This document shows, piece after piece, positions 33,521 through 42,460 of a stretch of DNA of 64,000 bases. Position 1 is the stretch's first letter, and each line of letters begins with the position of its first letter. The DNA comes from Micromonospora aurantiaca ATCC 27029 (GTDB lineage: Bacteria > Actinomycetota > Actinomycetes > Mycobacteriales > Micromonosporaceae), in assembly GCF_000145235.1 (NCBI RefSeq), contig NC_014391.1, positions 682,001 through 746,000 on the forward strand, written 5' to 3'. Under the pieces are notes generated by a model. It had not been told where the DNA came from. It did no database searches and worked only from the letters and a program-made list of their open reading frames with translations. A program made the translations under genes and the position numbers.

Positions 33521-33540
33521 CGTCGCGGATGCCCGCGACG
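33521..33540. terminator. short hairpin between convergent genes
   Basis: CGTCGCGG pairs with CCGCGACG around four bases, placed between the stops of the rightward hydrolase and the leftward small gene. Weak but well positioned. Confidence 0.5.
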
Positions 33541-33541
33541 G

Positions 33542-34003
33542 TCAGGCCCGGCGCACGTCGGTGACCATCGCCGGGTAGGGCCCGGCCGGTGTGCCGGGCC
33601 CGGCCTGGTCCGCGGGGACGACGTTCTCCATCCGCAGCCGCAGCGTGACCGGGTCGGCGGTGTCGAGGACGATCCGCCACCCCCAGCCGCCGCCGTACTC
33701 GGCGGTCAGCTCGACCGCCGCCCCGCTCGCCGCGCCGGTGAGCGTCATCGGGGTCGGCTGCTGGTGCCACGAGTCGCCCCACCAGGCGACGAGCGAGCCC
33801 GGCCGGTCGCCGGCGCCGATCATCAGCAGGCCGTCCTGCGGGCCGTCGTCGGGATGTTCCCACGAGTACGACACGGTGGTCAGGTGCCCGCCGGCCGCGG
33901 TGGCGACTGTGAGCGCGGCCGGCGACTCGGCGAGCGGATCGGCGGGCATCAGCCGGAAGCCGTTGGTGCCTGCCCAGGACCCGGTGACGTCGGTGAGAAC
34001 CAT
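33542..34003 (-). CDS. lipocalin-like / DUF1579-type protein
   Basis: A 153-residue protein made mainly of beta strands: SWAGTNGFRLMP, TVATAAGGHLTTVSYSWEH, GSLVAWWGDSWHQQP and GWRIVLDTADPVTLRLRMENV. This resembles the DUF1579 or nitrobindin-like beta-barrel pattern, with Trp residues lining a cavity. Ligand unknown. ATG 34003 lies 6 nt after TATCCT, the leaderless arrangement. Confidence 0.65.
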   Translation of the reverse strand: MVLTDVTGSWAGTNGFRLMPADPLAESPAALTVATAAGGHLTTVSYSWEHPDDGPQDGLLMIGAGDRPGSLVAWWGDSWHQQPTPMTLTGAASGAAVELTAEYGGGWGWRIVLDTADPVTLRLRMENVVPADQAGPGTPAGPYPAMVTDVRRA

Positions 34004-34088
34004 CGTCCCAGGATAGGAGCCACCCCCGACAGCGCACGCCCGCCGCGCGTGCGGCGCGGCCCGACCTCGGATCTCCGGCAGGACGGGG

Positions 34089-34280
34089 TCAGGCGGAGAA
34101 GTCGTCGTCGGCGTCGCGGGCGTCCGCCTGGATGTGCTCGCCGGGGCGCTTGCCCCGGATCTCATCCTGCTCGCGTACCCGGTCCGCTTCGGCGTGTTCG
34201 TCCTGGTTCAGGTCACCGAGCCGCGCCCGGGCCGGACCGGCCAGGTCCTCCAGGTCGTTCTTCGCGCGCTCGACGCTCAT
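34089..34280 (-). CDS. small charged helical protein (63 aa), CsbD-like in character
   Basis: 63 residues, very hydrophilic: MSVERAKNDLEDLAGPARAR followed by many Asp/Glu/Arg residues and a DADDDFSA end. Composition and length recall CsbD-type stress proteins, but the KAKG repeats of CsbD are missing. GGGGAGG lies six bases before the ATG, a strong ribosome-binding site. Probably a soluble stress-related protein; function not known. Confidence 0.6.
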   Translation of the reverse strand: MSVERAKNDLEDLAGPARARLGDLNQDEHAEADRVREQDEIRGKRPGEHIQADARDADDDFSA

Positions 34281-34391
34281 TGCCGCCTCCCCGGATCGTC
34301 GCGTGGCGGCCCTCGCCGCCTGCCGAGGCGCGTCCCCGCTGACCCGGCGGGCAAACCGCCGCCACCGGCCGGGCGCCCGCCCGCCGTGCGG

Positions 34392-35108
34392 TCATGCGGG
34401 CGGCAGTGCGGTGATCAGGTCCTCGGCGTGCCGCAGCGTGTCGGCCAGCGCGTCGCGCGATCCGTCGTCCAGCGGGATCGAGCGGGCCTGCCGCACCAGC
34501 TCCCGCGCGGACTCCGGCTCGTCGAGTTGCAGCGCCAGCTCCGCCCGGTAGACCAGCGCCTCCACCTGGACGGCCGGGTCGTCGGCGGCATCCGGGCGGG
34601 CAAGCGCGCCGTCGAGGATCCGCGCGGCCTGCTGGGGATTGCCGCGAGAGTCCGCCTGCACCACCGCGTTCTGCAGCGTACGGGCCAGCCCGCCCCTGTC
34701 GTCGATCTCCGCGGTATCGCTCCGGCCGACGAACCGGATCCAGTTGCCGCCGGGGTCGACGATGCTGAACCCGAAGTGGCCCTCCTGGTTGCGGCGGGGC
34801 CGGGGCCGGGTCATCCGGGGCACGCCGGAGACGAGCACCTTGCCGTACGTGGCACGCAGGCCGTCGGTGAAGGCCCGGTGGATGTCGACCAGGTCGTCCA
34901 CCACCACCAGGCAGGAGCCGTACGAGTCGGCGGGATCGAACTGCGGCATCCCGAAGAAGTGCAGATGGAGATCCTCCCGCCGCAGCGTCAGGTACGGGTT
35001 CGGGCGCTCCTGCCGGTACGTGATCTCGAAGCCGAGGGCCTGGTAGAAGGGCGCCACATCGTCCAGGGAGCGGCACGGCAGCAGCGGGATCGTCGTCTCG
35101 TTAGCCAT
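34392..35108 (-). CDS. VOC (glyoxalase-like) domain fused to a helical TPR-like region
   Basis: 238 residues. Residues 1-128 form a VOC/bleomycin-resistance fold (IPLLPCRSLDDVAPFYQALGF, LHLHFFGMPQFDP, GFSIVDPGGNWIRFVG). Residues about 140-238 are helices with TPR-like spacing (AARILDGALAR, EALVYRAELALQLDEPESARELVRQA). VOC proteins bind metals and small electrophiles or toxic ligands; a TPR tail is uncommon and suggests protein contacts. ATG 35108 is preferred over an upstream in-frame start. Confidence 0.75.
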   Translation of the reverse strand: MANETTIPLLPCRSLDDVAPFYQALGFEITYRQERPNPYLTLRREDLHLHFFGMPQFDPADSYGSCLVVVDDLVDIHRAFTDGLRATYGKVLVSGVPRMTRPRPRRNQEGHFGFSIVDPGGNWIRFVGRSDTAEIDDRGGLARTLQNAVVQADSRGNPQQAARILDGALARPDAADDPAVQVEALVYRAELALQLDEPESARELVRQARSIPLDDGSRDALADTLRHAEDLITALPPA

Positions 35109-35184
35109 GCTCCGAGCCTGGCGACCGAGGGCCGGCTCGTGCACATGGAAATGTCCGTTCGGCTTCTGGCGCCGTCCGAACGGA

Positions 35185-35219
35185 CACGGGGGCCGGTCCG
35201 TAGTGGACCGGCCCCCGTG
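35185..35219. terminator. strong hairpin
   Basis: A perfect 15-bp stem CACGGGGGCCGGTCC / GGACCGGCCCCCGTG with loop GTAGT, just after the stop of the leftward Pro-rich membrane gene. Lacks a T-run on either side. Confidence 0.75.
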
Positions 35220-35235
35220 CGGGGTTTCGTTCGGG

Positions 35236-36297
35236 TCAGGGCTTCCAGGACCCGGCGGAACGGAAGCGGTGCTTGTATTCCACGACGCCGTTCTGGTCCT
35301 TCACGTCGAAGATGAGCTGGCCGCTGCGCTTGGAACCCTCGGGCAGGTTGTTGCCCGAGGTCATCAGCTTGCCGCAACCCGAGAAGGCGCCGCCGATGCC
35401 GCTCTCCTCGGTGCCGTCCGCAGCGACCCAGGTGAAGTAGAACGGGTTGATCGAGCCGGTGCCCTTGGTGATCTCGGCGGTCACGTCGGCGATCAGGAAC
35501 ATGCCGTTCTTCGGGCCGGGCATGACCTCGCTGCAGGCGGCGTTCCTGGTCCGGAAGTTGCCGACCGTGATCTCGATGGTGCCCCGGTCGTCGTTGACGA
35601 CCAGCTTGTCGCCGGCCGGCATGTTGAACGTCTTGTCGTCGGTGTTGCCCGGCTGCGGCGTGCCGGTGGGAGCGCCCGTCGGGGTGTCACCTGTGGGCTG
35701 GCCGTAGGTGACGCCCGGGGTGGGCAGCGAGTCGATCGCCTCCTGGGTCTTCTTCGCGCCGCTGTAGATGGCGAAGATGCCGCCACCGCAGCACAGCAGC
35801 AGCAGGATCACCGCGATGATGCCGACAGTGATCCAGACGTTCTTGTTCGACTTCTTCGCCGGCGGTCCGAAGGGCGCTCCGGGCGGCGGCGGGTACGCGC
35901 CACCACCCGGCGGCGGGTAACCACCCGGGGGCGGATAGCCACCCGGCTGCTGGTACTCGCCGCCCGGGGGCGGGTACGCCGCACCCGGCGGCTGGTACTC
36001 GGACCCCGGGGGCGGGTACGCACCGCCCGGCGGCTGGTACTCGGACCCCGGCGGCTGGTACGCGGCACCCGGCGGCTGGTACTCGCTGCCCGGCGGCGGG
36101 AACGGCGCGCCCGAGACGGGCGGCTGCGGCGCGTCCGAGGGCGGCGGGTAGGGCGAGCCCGACGTCGGAGCGGGCGGTGGCGCGTACGGGTTGCCCGGCA
36201 CCGGCGGCATCGGGGCGGTGGGGAACGCCTGCGTCGGCGGTTCCTGCGGCTGCTGGTTCGGGTCCGGTGACCCGGACGGAGGCTGAGGGTGGCTCAC
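35236..36297 (-). CDS. Pro-rich repeat membrane protein with DUF4352-like domain
   Basis: 353 residues. Residues 1-150 are a cytosolic low-complexity region with repeats of YQPPG and YPPPG. One TM helix (about 155-178, VWITVGIIAVILLLLCCGGGIFAIYSG) follows. After a Pro/Thr linker comes an extracytoplasmic beta domain with two Cys (NAACSEVMPG and GGAFSGCGK) and a DUF4352-like pattern (MFLIADVTAEITKG, NPFYFTWVAADG). AAGGAG precedes ATG 36297. Function unknown; such proteins are abundant in actinobacteria. Confidence 0.8.
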   Translation of the reverse strand: MSHPQPPSGSPDPNQQPQEPPTQAFPTAPMPPVPGNPYAPPPAPTSGSPYPPPSDAPQPPVSGAPFPPPGSEYQPPGAAYQPPGSEYQPPGGAYPPPGSEYQPPGAAYPPPGGEYQQPGGYPPPGGYPPPGGGAYPPPPGAPFGPPAKKSNKNVWITVGIIAVILLLLCCGGGIFAIYSGAKKTQEAIDSLPTPGVTYGQPTGDTPTGAPTGTPQPGNTDDKTFNMPAGDKLVVNDDRGTIEITVGNFRTRNAACSEVMPGPKNGMFLIADVTAEITKGTGSINPFYFTWVAADGTEESGIGGAFSGCGKLMTSGNNLPEGSKRSGQLIFDVKDQNGVVEYKHRFRSAGSWKP

Positions 36298-36372
36298 CGT
36301 ACTCCTTGGGCGCCTTCGGAATTTTCAGTCGGAACGACGGTACAAGCCGGGCACAACCCGCCCGGCAGTGCC

Positions 36373-37029
36373 TCATCGACGAAGCAGGACGGCCGCGGTG
36401 CGGACCAGGTCGTCGTCCACGGCGAACCGTCCGGTCACCGCTGACGGTGGATCGGGCACCGGTGCGGCGGCGAGCCGGGCCGGGGCGATGGCGGCGTGGA
36501 AGGTGCCCGCCTCCGGGTCGAGCACGACGCGCGCGTCGGCGAAGCCCAGCCACGTGCCGACGAGCGGGTGCCAGACCTTGTAGACGGTCTCCTTCGCGCT
36601 GAACAACACGGTCGGCCAGGGCGTGCCGGGCGGCAGCCGGGCCAGGTCCGCCTCCTCGTCGGGGCGGCACACCTTCCGGCGTACCCCCGGGGATAGCGGC
36701 CGGTAGCGCTCGGCGTCGATACCGACGGCGCGTACGTCGGCGGCGCGGGCGGCGGCCGCGGCGCAGTAGTCGCGGGTGTGGGTGATGGCGCCGACCACGC
36801 CGGGCGGCCAGATCGGGGCCCGGTCGGCGCCGGCCGGTACCGGCGTGGCGGGCAGGCCGAGCGCGCCGAGTGCCCGGCGGGCGCAGACCCGCCCGGCGGT
36901 GAAGTCTCGGCGCCGGCCGGGTACCGCGCGCTCACCCAGGGCGGCCAGCTCGGCCGGGAGCAGCTCACCGGCCCAGTCGGCCGCGTCGGCCACCGCCACG
37001 GCGACCTCGGCCGGGAGCAGATCACGCAC
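36373..37029 (-). CDS. 4'-phosphopantetheinyl transferase (Sfp/EntD type)
   Basis: A 218-residue enzyme that transfers phosphopantetheine from CoA to carrier-protein serines. Family motifs are RDFTAGRVCARRALGALG, GAITHTRDYCAAA, VGIDAE (Mg site, about 102-107) and FSAKETVYKVWHPL (about 144-157). It probably activates polyketide and nonribosomal peptide synthases elsewhere in the genome; none is in this window. Start GTG/ATG at 37029. Confidence 0.92.
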   Translation of the reverse strand: MRDLLPAEVAVAVADAADWAGELLPAELAALGERAVPGRRRDFTAGRVCARRALGALGLPATPVPAGADRAPIWPPGVVGAITHTRDYCAAAAARAADVRAVGIDAERYRPLSPGVRRKVCRPDEEADLARLPPGTPWPTVLFSAKETVYKVWHPLVGTWLGFADARVVLDPEAGTFHAAIAPARLAAAPVPDPPSAVTGRFAVDDDLVRTAAVLLRR

Positions 37030-37155
37030 GAGAGGTGGATGACGGGGACACGCGGTGAACGTACCGTAACGCTTGGGCGTGCCGCTGCGCTGAAGGAATG
37101 TTGCGGGGAGGCAACCGGTCCATCACCACCATTCCTGACTCGGAAGGAGCGGCCG

Positions 37156-37431
37156 ATGACGCCTGGCGCGGAGGTTTCGGGAAGTACCGGCGGCGAGCAC
37201 GTGCCGGTGACCCCCGACTGGACCTGCGGCTCGTGCGGTGACGACTGGCCCTGCGCCACGAAACGTCACCACCTGCTGCGCGAGTACCAGGTGGACCGGG
37301 CGTCGTTGAGCGTCTATCTCGGGTCCTGCCTCGCCGCGGCGACGCAGGATCTGCGCTCCGTGCCGGTCACCGCGCTCCAGGACCGGTTCATCGGCTGGGT
37401 GCCGCGCGGCCCGCGTATCGCCGAGGCGTGA
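37156..37431 (+). CDS. conserved hypothetical protein with Cys motif (91 aa)
   Basis: 91 residues. A Thr/Gly-rich start is followed by PDWTCGSCGDDWPC, a CxxC-x4-C motif suggesting metal binding. A helical region (RHHLLREYQVDRASLSVYL) and the end RFIGWVPRG follow. Similar small actinobacterial proteins are often labelled flavin reductase without good reason. GGAAGGAG lies six bases before ATG 37156. Divergent from the phosphopantetheinyl transferase. Confidence 0.65.
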   Translation: MTPGAEVSGSTGGEHVPVTPDWTCGSCGDDWPCATKRHHLLREYQVDRASLSVYLGSCLAAATQDLRSVPVTALQDRFIGWVPRGPRIAEA

Positions 37432-37483
37432 GCGCGTCCGGTGGCCGCCGCGTCGGGTTCGCGGCGGCCACCGGCTGCGGTCC

Positions 37484-38257
37484 TCAGGGGCGGCGCGGCC
37501 GCCGGGTGAGCCCGAAGCCGACCACGCCGGCCACGGCGGCGAGCACGCCGCCCACTGTGGTCCAGACCCAGCGCGATCCGGCCTCGGGGAGCCACCCGGT
37601 CAGGTCGGTCTCCTCGTCGGCCACCGGCTCGGGCGTCGGCTCGGCGCTGAGCACGGTGCCGGCCCTGGTGTTCGGCACCAGCGGCGCGGCCAGTTCGCCG
37701 TCGTCGCCGGACGCGCCGCCCTCGTCGGTCGCGCCGACGAGCATCTCCACGTCGATCGGCAGGCCGAGGTCGGGTTCCGGCAGATCGGTGACGGAGAGCC
37801 GGATGTAGTAGGTGCCGGGCAGCGGGTCGCCCGACCAGGGCTCGGCCCACGGCCGTACCCGGCGCAGCGTGCAGCCCAGCGCGACGCTCGTCGCCGACGC
37901 GCCGGCGGTCGGGGTCTGCGCGCCAGCGGTGCACGCCTGCCGGCGGCGCAGCCCGTCGAAGACGTCGACGGTCCAGGTGGACGCGCCGCTGCGTGGCTTC
38001 GGGAACGTGACGGTGGCGGTGACCTCGTGCACCTGCCCGGCGTCGGCGCGGAACGACCAGTACAGGTGGTCGCCGGTCGACGCGCCCACCTGCACCGGCT
38101 GGCCGGCGGTGACTGTGGTGGCGGTGAGGAACGAGGTGCCCGCCTTGGTCACCGTGGTCGCACCCGGTGACGGGCTGGGCGCGGCCAGGGCCGCCGCCGG
38201 GGTGAGGGCGAGTCCGGCGGCGGTGATCGCCGCCGCGGAGCGGATCAGCGTACGCAT
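37484..38257 (-). CDS. secreted/membrane protein partner of VWA protein
   Basis: 257 residues with a Sec signal peptide (1-26, ending ALAAPSP), a beta-rich extracytoplasmic domain containing two Cys (RQACTAGA, ALGCTLRR), and a C-terminal TM helix (WVWTTVGGVLAAVAGVVGFGL) ending RRPRRP. This is the topology of surface proteins held by a C-terminal anchor. The ATG is 2 bp after the stop of the VWA gene, so they form an operon. Function unknown. Confidence 0.75.
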   Translation of the reverse strand: MRTLIRSAAAITAAGLALTPAAALAAPSPSPGATTVTKAGTSFLTATTVTAGQPVQVGASTGDHLYWSFRADAGQVHEVTATVTFPKPRSGASTWTVDVFDGLRRRQACTAGAQTPTAGASATSVALGCTLRRVRPWAEPWSGDPLPGTYYIRLSVTDLPEPDLGLPIDVEMLVGATDEGGASGDDGELAAPLVPNTRAGTVLSAEPTPEPVADEETDLTGWLPEAGSRWVWTTVGGVLAAVAGVVGFGLTRRPRRP

Positions 38258-38259
38258 GC

Positions 38260-39573
38260 TCAGTTCACCCTCCACGTGTGCACCCACCAGCGGGTGAGCA
38301 GTCCGGCGACCAGCCCGGTGAGCAGTCCGGCGAGCGCGAGCAGGAGCAGCAGCACCCAGCCGCGGCCCAGATCCGGCCCGTCCGGCGCGGGGGAGGCGGC
38401 CACCACGTCGACTGTCAGCTCCACCGGCATGCCGGGCCGGGCCTGGGTGCCGGGCTTGGCCGCGAACGAGTTGCTGACCACCAGGCAGACGGTCCGTACG
38501 GGCTGCTCCGCGCCGGCGCTCGGCTCCGGGCTCGGCCCGTCCTCCTCCTCGGCGGCCGACCAGCGCAGCCCGGCGGAGACCACGTCGGTACGCCCGCTGC
38601 CGGCGTCGACGCCCCGGACCAGTTCCCGCCCGTCCGGCGCGGTGGCGCGCAGCAGCACGCCGTAGTCCGGGTTGACCGGCCGGTCCAGCGCGACGCTCAC
38701 CGAAGCGCGCAGTTCCTGCCCGGGACGCACCGGCACCCGGTACCAGCGGTGCTCGGAGAACGCCTCCCGGTCGCTGTAGACGCCGGGGGCGAGCAGCGGC
38801 GCGCCCTCGCACGCCGTGCCGCCGCCGACCACAGCCGGAGCGGCGGTGTACGTGTCCCGGGCGCGGTCGACGAGCTGCTTGATCCGGCCGGTCAGCTCGT
38901 CGGCGCTCTGCGCGGCGGTGTAGGTGCCCCCGGTCGCGCCGGCGATGCAGAGCAGCTGCTTGCGTACCTTCTCGTCCGGCGCCAGGCCGAGCGTGTCGAC
39001 CACCAGGCGGGTGCCCTGGGCGGCCAGCTCGCGGGCCACCTCGCACGGGTCGGGCGGCGCGCAGGTGTCCTCACCGTCGGTGATCAGCACGATCCGGCGG
39101 GCGGTGCTGCCGGTTCCCAGGTCCTGCGCGGCGGAGCGCAGGGCCAGCCCGACCGGTGTGAAACCGGTCGGCCGCAGCCCGGCCACGGCGGCCTTGGCCT
39201 GGGTACGGTCCACCGGGCCGACGGGCACGATCTGCTGGGTGTCCAGGCAGCCCTGCTTCTTGTCCTTGCCCCGGTAGGTGGCGCCGAGCACCCGGATGCC
39301 GAGCTGTGTCTCGTCCGGCAGGGCGTCGACCACCTCGTTGAACGCCTGCTGGGCGACGGAGATCCGGCTGCGCCCGTCGATGTCGCGGGCCCGCATCGAT
39401 CCGCTGACGTCGAGGACCAGCTCGACCTTGGGTGGTTCGGCGACGGGCTCGGTGGTCTCGTCGTCGGCCCCGGCGGGGCTCGGCCCGATCAGCGCGGCCG
39501 CCGCCAGCAGTCCGATGAGGACGGCCGTCGATCGTCTCTTGTTGATCACCGGGCGAAGTGTAGTGAGATCCAC
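38260..39573 (-). CDS. VWA domain membrane protein
   Basis: About 437 residues (GTG 39573; GTG 39549 gives 429). A signal-like helix leads into a von Willebrand A domain. Its MIDAS residues are DVSGSM (55-60), Thr in RPTGFTPVG and Asp in VLITDGEDTC. A beta domain and a C-terminal TM helix (WVLLLLLALAGLLTGLVAGLL) follow. The extracellular VWA should bind divalent metal and a protein ligand. It is the first gene of a two-gene operon. Confidence 0.88.
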   Translation of the reverse strand: MDLTTLRPVINKRRSTAVLIGLLAAAALIGPSPAGADDETTEPVAEPPKVELVLDVSGSMRARDIDGRSRISVAQQAFNEVVDALPDETQLGIRVLGATYRGKDKKQGCLDTQQIVPVGPVDRTQAKAAVAGLRPTGFTPVGLALRSAAQDLGTGSTARRIVLITDGEDTCAPPDPCEVARELAAQGTRLVVDTLGLAPDEKVRKQLLCIAGATGGTYTAAQSADELTGRIKQLVDRARDTYTAAPAVVGGGTACEGAPLLAPGVYSDREAFSEHRWYRVPVRPGQELRASVSVALDRPVNPDYGVLLRATAPDGRELVRGVDAGSGRTDVVSAGLRWSAAEEEDGPSPEPSAGAEQPVRTVCLVVSNSFAAKPGTQARPGMPVELTVDVVAASPAPDGPDLGRGWVLLLLLALAGLLTGLVAGLLTRWWVHTWRVN

Positions 39574-39766
39574 TTTGGAAGATCATCCGGGTCGGAGGTG
39601 CCCGCCGGAGGCCCGCTTCCGGCGTCCGCCGGGGCCGTCACGGTCGCGCTCGGCCACCCACCGTTAGCTGCACCATGTAAACCTTTCGGCCGGTGGTGCA
39701 CTCGTCGGAAATCTGACCGGCCCGCACCCGTTGTGCCGTTGCCGGAGTGTGGTTAAGCTCTTTCTT
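39574..39766. other. 193-bp intergenic region upstream of VWA gene
   Basis: Carries the VWA promoter on the reverse strand. On the forward strand TTGTGC (39731-39736), 17 bp and TAAGCT (39754-39759) resemble a promoter pointing straight into the terminator hairpin at 39767. No gene is seen. Confidence 0.5.
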
Positions 39767-39820
39767 GCGCGCCCCAATCGCCCGCTTCCCCCGTGGCAGG
39801 CGATCGGGGCGCGCTTTTTT
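39767..39820 (+). terminator. strong rho-independent terminator, possible small RNA end
   Basis: A 16-bp stem with one mismatch (39767-39782 against 39799-39814, starting GCGCGCCCC) and a C-rich loop (CGCTTCCCCCGTGGCA), followed by TTTTTT. The T-run is on the forward strand, yet both flanking genes run leftward, so it must serve an unannotated forward transcript. Confidence 0.8.
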
Positions 39821-39856
39821 GGTGCCCCGGCGCCGCGCAGTGCCCGGCGTCCCGCG

Positions 39857-41527
39857 TCAGATCCAGCGGCCGTCCAGCCACATCCGCGCCGACCAGTCCG
39901 CGTACGGCAGCACCCGGCCCACGAAGATCGGGTAGAAGTACGCGAAACAGAGCGCCACGAGCAACACGTACGCGCCCGCGATGATCCCGCCCACCAGCCG
40001 GCGGTCGTGGACCTGTTGCGGGTCCGGTGGCGCGGCCGTGTTCGACACCGGCGCGGGAGTGGCGATCGCGCCGAGCACGTAGACCACCGCGAGCACCAGG
40101 AACGGCACCGCCGGCGCGGCGTAGAAGGAGAACATCGTCCGGCCGTCGAGGGCGAACCAGAACCAGGGCAGCAGGCCGGCGGCGGCGCTGAGCAGGATCG
40201 CGCCCGCCCGCCAGTCACGCCGGGCCAGCCCGAGCCAGGCGGTCGCGGCCAGCGCCGGCAGGAACGACCACCACAGCAGCGGCGTACCCAGCAGCAGCAC
40301 CTCCGAGGCGCAGCTCGGTGCGCCGCAACTGCCGTCGCCGGACCAGTGGAACGCCACCGGGCGGCCGAGCAGCAGCCACTGCCAGGGCCAGGACTGGTAC
40401 TTGTGCGGGTCGTCGAGCTGGGTGTGGAAGCCGTACGCCGCCTTGTGGTACTCCCACAGGTTGATCAGCGCGCCGATGATCGGGGTGTCGCTCAGCTCCG
40501 GGTTGTTCGGGTAGCGCTCCGCCAGGCGGTAGTAGCCGTCCTGGCCGAGCAGCCAGCCCGACCAGGTCGCCACGTAGGTCACGAGCATCAGCACACCCGC
40601 GGCGAGCAGCCACGGCAGTTCGTCGAGCACGGCGTCGCGCCACGGCCGGCGTACCCCGGACGAGCGGCGGACGCCCACCTCCCAGAGCAGCACCAGCAAC
40701 GCGAACGCCGGTACGAAGTAGAGCGCGCTCCACTTCACCGAGCAGGCGCAGCCGAGCAGCACACCTGCTGCCAGCCGCCACCACGGCCAGTCCCGCCAGC
40801 CCGACGACGGACGGCCGGCCCGGCCCGGCTGTGTCGGGTCGAGCCCGCCCTCCAGCGCCCGCGCCCAGCGCCGCCTCCGGGCGTCCCGGTCGAGCACCAG
40901 CGCGCCGAACGCGGCGAGTACGAACAGCAGCAGGAAGATGTCGAGGATCGCCGTGCGGGACAGCACCAGGTGGTAGCCGTCGAGCGCGAGCAGCAGGCCG
41001 GCCGCGCAGCCGAGCACCGTGGAGCGGAACATCCGCCGCCCGATACGGACCAGCAGCAGCACCGACAGCGTGCCCGCCACCGCCGCTCCGAACCGCCAGC
41101 CGAACTCCGGCGAGGTGGTGATCAGGTGGCCCGGCACCGAGACGCCGCTGTCCGCGTCCTGGTAGCCGAAGGCCCACTCGCCGATGCCGATCATCCACTT
41201 GCCCAGCGGTGGATGCACCACGTACGAGGGGCCGTTGTCCTTGTAGTTCCACTCGAAGCCGCGGTCGATCAGCCCGTACGCGTCCTTGGCGTAGTAGGTC
41301 TCGTCGAAGATCTTCCCGGGCGGGAAGCTGAGCCCCACGAAGCGCAGGATCGCCGCGACGGCCACCACCACCGCTGTCGCCAGCCACGCCTGACCTCGAC
41401 CGATGCGATCATCGACGGTGGCGAGCCGGCGCCGCACGGCGGCGGGAAGCCCGCGCCCGGCGCCGTCGCCCCGGTCGGTGGTGGAAGGGTCCGGGTTCGC
41501 GCTCTGTGCTGTCGACGCACTCGTCAC
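39857..41527 (-). CDS. pmt: protein O-mannosyltransferase (phospholipid-carrier glycosyltransferase)
   Basis: A 556-residue polytopic GT39 enzyme with 10 or more hydrophobic helices. The first luminal loop has the catalytic acidic pair context FDETYYAKDAYGL, followed by YVVHPPLGKWMIGIGEW. This matches bacterial PMTs, which move mannose from polyprenyl-phosphate-mannose to Ser/Thr of exported proteins. GTG 41527 lies 6 nt after TACGAT (leaderless). It diverges from rsmI, an arrangement conserved in actinobacteria. Confidence 0.92.
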   Translation of the reverse strand: MTSASTAQSANPDPSTTDRGDGAGRGLPAAVRRRLATVDDRIGRGQAWLATAVVVAVAAILRFVGLSFPPGKIFDETYYAKDAYGLIDRGFEWNYKDNGPSYVVHPPLGKWMIGIGEWAFGYQDADSGVSVPGHLITTSPEFGWRFGAAVAGTLSVLLLVRIGRRMFRSTVLGCAAGLLLALDGYHLVLSRTAILDIFLLLFVLAAFGALVLDRDARRRRWARALEGGLDPTQPGRAGRPSSGWRDWPWWRLAAGVLLGCACSVKWSALYFVPAFALLVLLWEVGVRRSSGVRRPWRDAVLDELPWLLAAGVLMLVTYVATWSGWLLGQDGYYRLAERYPNNPELSDTPIIGALINLWEYHKAAYGFHTQLDDPHKYQSWPWQWLLLGRPVAFHWSGDGSCGAPSCASEVLLLGTPLLWWSFLPALAATAWLGLARRDWRAGAILLSAAAGLLPWFWFALDGRTMFSFYAAPAVPFLVLAVVYVLGAIATPAPVSNTAAPPDPQQVHDRRLVGGIIAGAYVLLVALCFAYFYPIFVGRVLPYADWSARMWLDGRWI

Positions 41528-41610
41528 CCGGCGATCGTAGGCTGCGAGGGTGCCCGGTGGCGTCTCTCGTCTCCGAAATTGGTACGACCGTCGATGAGGG
41601 AGCGCACGCC

Positions 41611-42459
41611 GTGGGGGAAATGTCCGAGGTAGGGCGGCTCGTGTTGCTCGGCGCGCCGCTCGGCAACCCGGCCGACGCGTCCGCCCGGTTCCGCGAGGTG
41701 CTGGCCGCCGCCGACGTGGTCGCCGCCGAGGACACCCGGCGGCTCAGCCGGCTGGCCCGCGACCTGGACGTGACTGTGCCCGGCCGGATCGTCTCGTACT
41801 TCGAGGGCAACGAGGAGCGGCGTACCCCCGAGCTGGCCGAGGTGCTCGCCGCCGGCTACACGGTCGCGCTGGTCACCGACGGCGGCATGCCGAGCGTCTC
41901 CGACCCCGGCTACCGGCTGGTCCGGGCCGCGCTGGACGCCGGTGTGCCGGTCACCGCCGCGCCCGGGCCGAGCGCGGTCACCACCGCGCTGGCACTGTCC
42001 GGGCTGCCCTGCGACAGGTTCTGCTTTGAGGGCTTCCTGCCGCGTACCCCCGGCGCCCGCCGCTCCCGGCTGCGCGCGCTCGCCGCCGAGGACCGCACGC
42101 TGGTGTTCTTCGAGGCGCCGCACCGTATCACCGGTGCGCTCGCCGACCTGGCCGAGGCGTTCGGCAGGGACCGGCCCGCCGCGCTCTGCCGCGAGTTGAC
42201 CAAGACCTACGAGGAGGTCGTCCGCCGGCCGCTCGGCGAACTGGCCGAGTGGGCCGCCGAGGGCGATCCGCGGGGCGAGATCACGCTCGTCGTTGCGGGC
42301 GCACCGGCCACGCCCGCGGTCCGGCCGGACGACGAGACGCTGCGCGCGGCGGTGGCCGAGCGCGAGGCGGCCGGGCTGTCCCGCCGGGACGCGATCACCG
42401 AGGTCGCCACCGCGTACGGGCTGCGGCGGCGCGAGGTGTACGCCGTCGTGCACAGCTGA
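41611..42459 (+). CDS. rsmI: 16S rRNA (cytidine-1402 2'-O)-methyltransferase
   Basis: A 282-residue tetrapyrrole-methylase-fold enzyme. Signatures are LVLLGAPLGNPADASARF at the start, AEDTRRLSRL, VTDGGMPSVSDPGYRLV and FEGFLPR. It methylates C1402 in the ribosomal P site with AdoMet. GTG 41611 is preferred: GAGGGAG lies 8 nt upstream, whereas ATG 41620 has no well-spaced site. Repeat units begin directly after its stop. Confidence 0.92.
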   Translation: MGEMSEVGRLVLLGAPLGNPADASARFREVLAAADVVAAEDTRRLSRLARDLDVTVPGRIVSYFEGNEERRTPELAEVLAAGYTVALVTDGGMPSVSDPGYRLVRAALDAGVPVTAAPGPSAVTTALALSGLPCDRFCFEGFLPRTPGARRSRLRALAAEDRTLVFFEAPHRITGALADLAEAFGRDRPAALCRELTKTYEEVVRRPLGELAEWAAEGDPRGEITLVVAGAPATPAVRPDDETLRAAVAEREAAGLSRRDAITEVATAYGLRRREVYAVVHS

Positions 42460-42460
42460 A

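Noticed and set aside
36373..37029. Part of a biosynthetic gene cluster because of the phosphopantetheinyl transferase
   Set aside because: No synthase, carrier protein or tailoring enzyme is adjacent; it is a solitary activator gene.
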